Source: Burkholderiales bacterium
GTDB taxonomy: Bacteria > Pseudomonadota > Gammaproteobacteria > Burkholderiales > Burkholderiaceae_C
Length of the DNA stretch: 7,063 nucleotides
Assembly (NCBI GenBank): GCA_028869035.1
Contig: JAGWTL010000150.1
Span: forward strand, 1-7,063
Direction: 5' to 3'
Shown: positions 6,228 through 7,063 of the stretch, one piece after another
Layout: each line of letters opens with the position of its first letter
How positions within the stretch are numbered: the first letter of the stretch is position 1
Position numbers and translations under genes: made by a program
Notes under the pieces: model-generated
The model's database searches: none
What the model was told of the DNA's origin: nothing
What the model saw: only the letters and a program-made list of their open reading frames with translations

Positions 6228-6851
6228 CTACCAACGTTTGCCGGTCTGGCGCTCCAGCATCGGGCGCACCTTGGCCGAAATCGCCTCGCGTGCGCGAAAA
6301 ATGCGTGATCGAACCGTGCCGATCGGACAAGCCATCACGGCGGCAATGTCCTCGTAGCTCAAGCCCTCGATCTCGCGCAGCGTCACGGCTTGGCGCAAAT
6401 CCTCCGGCAGCGCGTCCAGAGCGGCCTGCACGGCTTCGGCGATTTCGCGCGCAGCCAGCAGGGTTTCCGGCGTTTCTTCTGCTATTGGTTCATTTCCGGG
6501 CTGAAAAGTTTCATCGTCGTCGCCGGCTGGCCGCAAGGCCGCCTCGGTCACCAGGGGGTCGTTCTTGAAGTCGAGCAGGGTTTTCTTGGCCGTATTGACG
6601 GCAATACGGTAAAGCCAGGTGTAGAACTGGGCCTCACCGCGGAACTGGTGCAACGCCCGGTAGGCGCGGATAAAGGTTTCCTGCGCAATGTCCTCCACCA
6701 GATCGACGTCGCGCACCATGCGTGCGATCAGGCGCTGAATGCGGCGCTGGTACTTGATCACCAGCAGTTCGAAAGCCCGGCTGTCACCGCTCAGGGTGCG
6801 CGCCACCAGCAGGGCATCGCTGTCGCCGGCCGGGGACGGACTGTCCTTCAC
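6228..6851 (-). CDS. rpoE: ECF sigma factor sigma-E (RpoE/AlgU)
   Basis: Extracytoplasmic-function sigma factor that directs RNA polymerase to envelope-stress promoters. The 207-residue product has sigma region 2 at about 25-90, with DLVEDIAQETFIRAYRAL and FRGEAQFYTWLYRIAVNTAKK typical of the RpoE/AlgU group. A variable acidic linker follows (about 105-130), then region 4 (about 140-195) with the helix-turn-helix GLSYEDIAAVMACPIGTVRSRIFRAR. The start is the GTG at 6851. It overlaps the preceding TGA (GTGA), has AGGAG (6864-6860) eight bases upstream, and gives the standard short N-terminus. An upstream start at 7019 would add 56 residues read out of frame from the neighbouring gene. Expression is probably coupled to that gene, and activity is controlled by RseA and RseB. 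I find no convincing sigma-E promoter in the 200 bases upstream, so the operon promoter is probably outside the window. Confidence 0.97.
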   Translation of the reverse strand: MKDSPSPAGDSDALLVARTLSGDSRAFELLVIKYQRRIQRLIARMVRDVDLVEDIAQETFIRAYRALHQFRGEAQFYTWLYRIAVNTAKKTLLDFKNDPLVTEAALRPAGDDDETFQPGNEPIAEETPETLLAAREIAEAVQAALDALPEDLRQAVTLREIEGLSYEDIAAVMACPIGTVRSRIFRAREAISAKVRPMLERQTGKRW

Positions 6852-7063
6852 GATCCGGTCTCCTGCTGCACCGGCACGACCGACGGGGCCGATGCCACAG
6901 GCGCGTACACGGCACGCCGCAAGCCCTCCCACTGCTGGGGCGCCGTCCCACGCTCGACCCAGAGCCAGAAGCCGCGACCAGCCAGCGGCAGGAATTCCAG
7001 CAGCAGCCCGCGCTGCCAATCCAGGCGCCGGTGAACCTGACCGACAGATTGCACCCCGGTGGA
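6848..7063 (-). CDS. Small hypothetical protein, YgfX/CptA-like, C-terminal part
   Basis: The frame is open from the window edge to the TGA at 6850-6848, giving the last 71 residues; the true start is outside. The visible part contains DWQRGLLLEFLPLAGRGFWLWVERG followed by WEGLRRAVYA and a proline/valine-rich tail. A strand-rich segment ending in a W-x-x-LRRAVY motif resembles the C-terminal part of YgfX/CptA-like proteins. In my recollection, Burkholderiales often have such a small gene between fabF and rpoE. YgfX proteins normally have two N-terminal membrane helices, which cannot be checked here. Its stop overlaps the rpoE GTG and it carries the rpoE ribosome site, so the two genes are very probably co-transcribed. 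The coding status is fairly sure; the family is a tentative match on a short segment. Confidence 0.75.
   Translation of the reverse strand, partial: STGVQSVGQVHRRLDWQRGLLLEFLPLAGRGFWLWVERGTAPQQWEGLRRAVYAPVASAPSVVPVQQETGS
6860..6864 (-). promoter_or_regulatory. Ribosome binding site fixing the rpoE GTG start
   Basis: AGGAG lies eight bases before the GTG at 6851, inside the end of the upstream gene. Together with the GTGA stop/start overlap it identifies the GTG as the rpoE start and suggests that translation of the two genes is coupled. Confidence 0.8.

Noticed and set aside
6228..7019. Long version of RpoE starting at 7019
   Set aside because: The extra 56 residues are Ala/Gly/Arg-rich, unlike any sigma-E N-terminus, and come from another frame of the upstream gene. 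The GTG at 6851 has a good ribosome site and gives the family length.
6852..7063. Possible sigma-E autoregulatory promoter upstream of rpoE, with GGAATTC as a -35
   Set aside because: The nearest TCTGG is 22 bases away, beyond the 15-16 base spacing of sigma-E promoters, and the match lies inside coding sequence.
1..7063. Mobile element, defence system or CRISPR array
   Set aside because: The gene order is a conserved housekeeping and stress cluster, there are no long terminal repeats or spaced repeats, and composition departs from its surroundings only in the non-coding gap.

Overview
The window is a high-GC proteobacterial chromosome segment with every recognisable gene on the minus strand. 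Gene content, gene order and protein sequences point to a betaproteobacterium of the order Burkholderiales, plausibly Comamonadaceae. That placement is an inference from remembered gene order, not from a search. Nothing looks mobile: I see no insertion sequence, integrase, CRISPR array, tRNA or rRNA.

Read in the direction of transcription (high to low coordinates), the first block is the sigma-E envelope-stress cluster. It starts with the 3' end of a small YgfX-like hypothetical gene (7063-6848). Next are rpoE (6851-6228, GTG start overlapping the previous stop), the membrane anti-sigma factor rseA/mucA (6219-5617), its periplasmic partner rseB/mucB (5608-4577) and the periplasmic HtrA-family protease mucD (4517-3048, start uncertain). 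A hairpin at 3006-3032 probably ends this unit. In the family model RseA holds sigma-E at the membrane, RseB shields RseA from proteolysis and senses envelope damage, and the HtrA protease degrades misfolded periplasmic protein.

The second block is lepA (2548-740, elongation factor 4) followed, with a one-base overlap, by lepB (740-1, signal peptidase I, cut by the window edge). LepB processes exported proteins, so the window as a whole serves protein synthesis, export and envelope quality control.

The one stretch the genes do not explain is the gap of about 500 bases between mucD and lepA (2549-3047). It is more AT-rich than its surroundings. It holds a good sigma-70-type promoter facing lepA, an imperfect inverted repeat, an 11-base tandem repeat resembling DnaA boxes, a second possible -10 element, and a textbook intrinsic terminator only about 42 bases before the lepA start codon. 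This suggests either a long attenuated lepA leader or one or two small RNAs encoded there. It is the best candidate for something undescribed; the rest of the window is conserved housekeeping and stress-response sequence.
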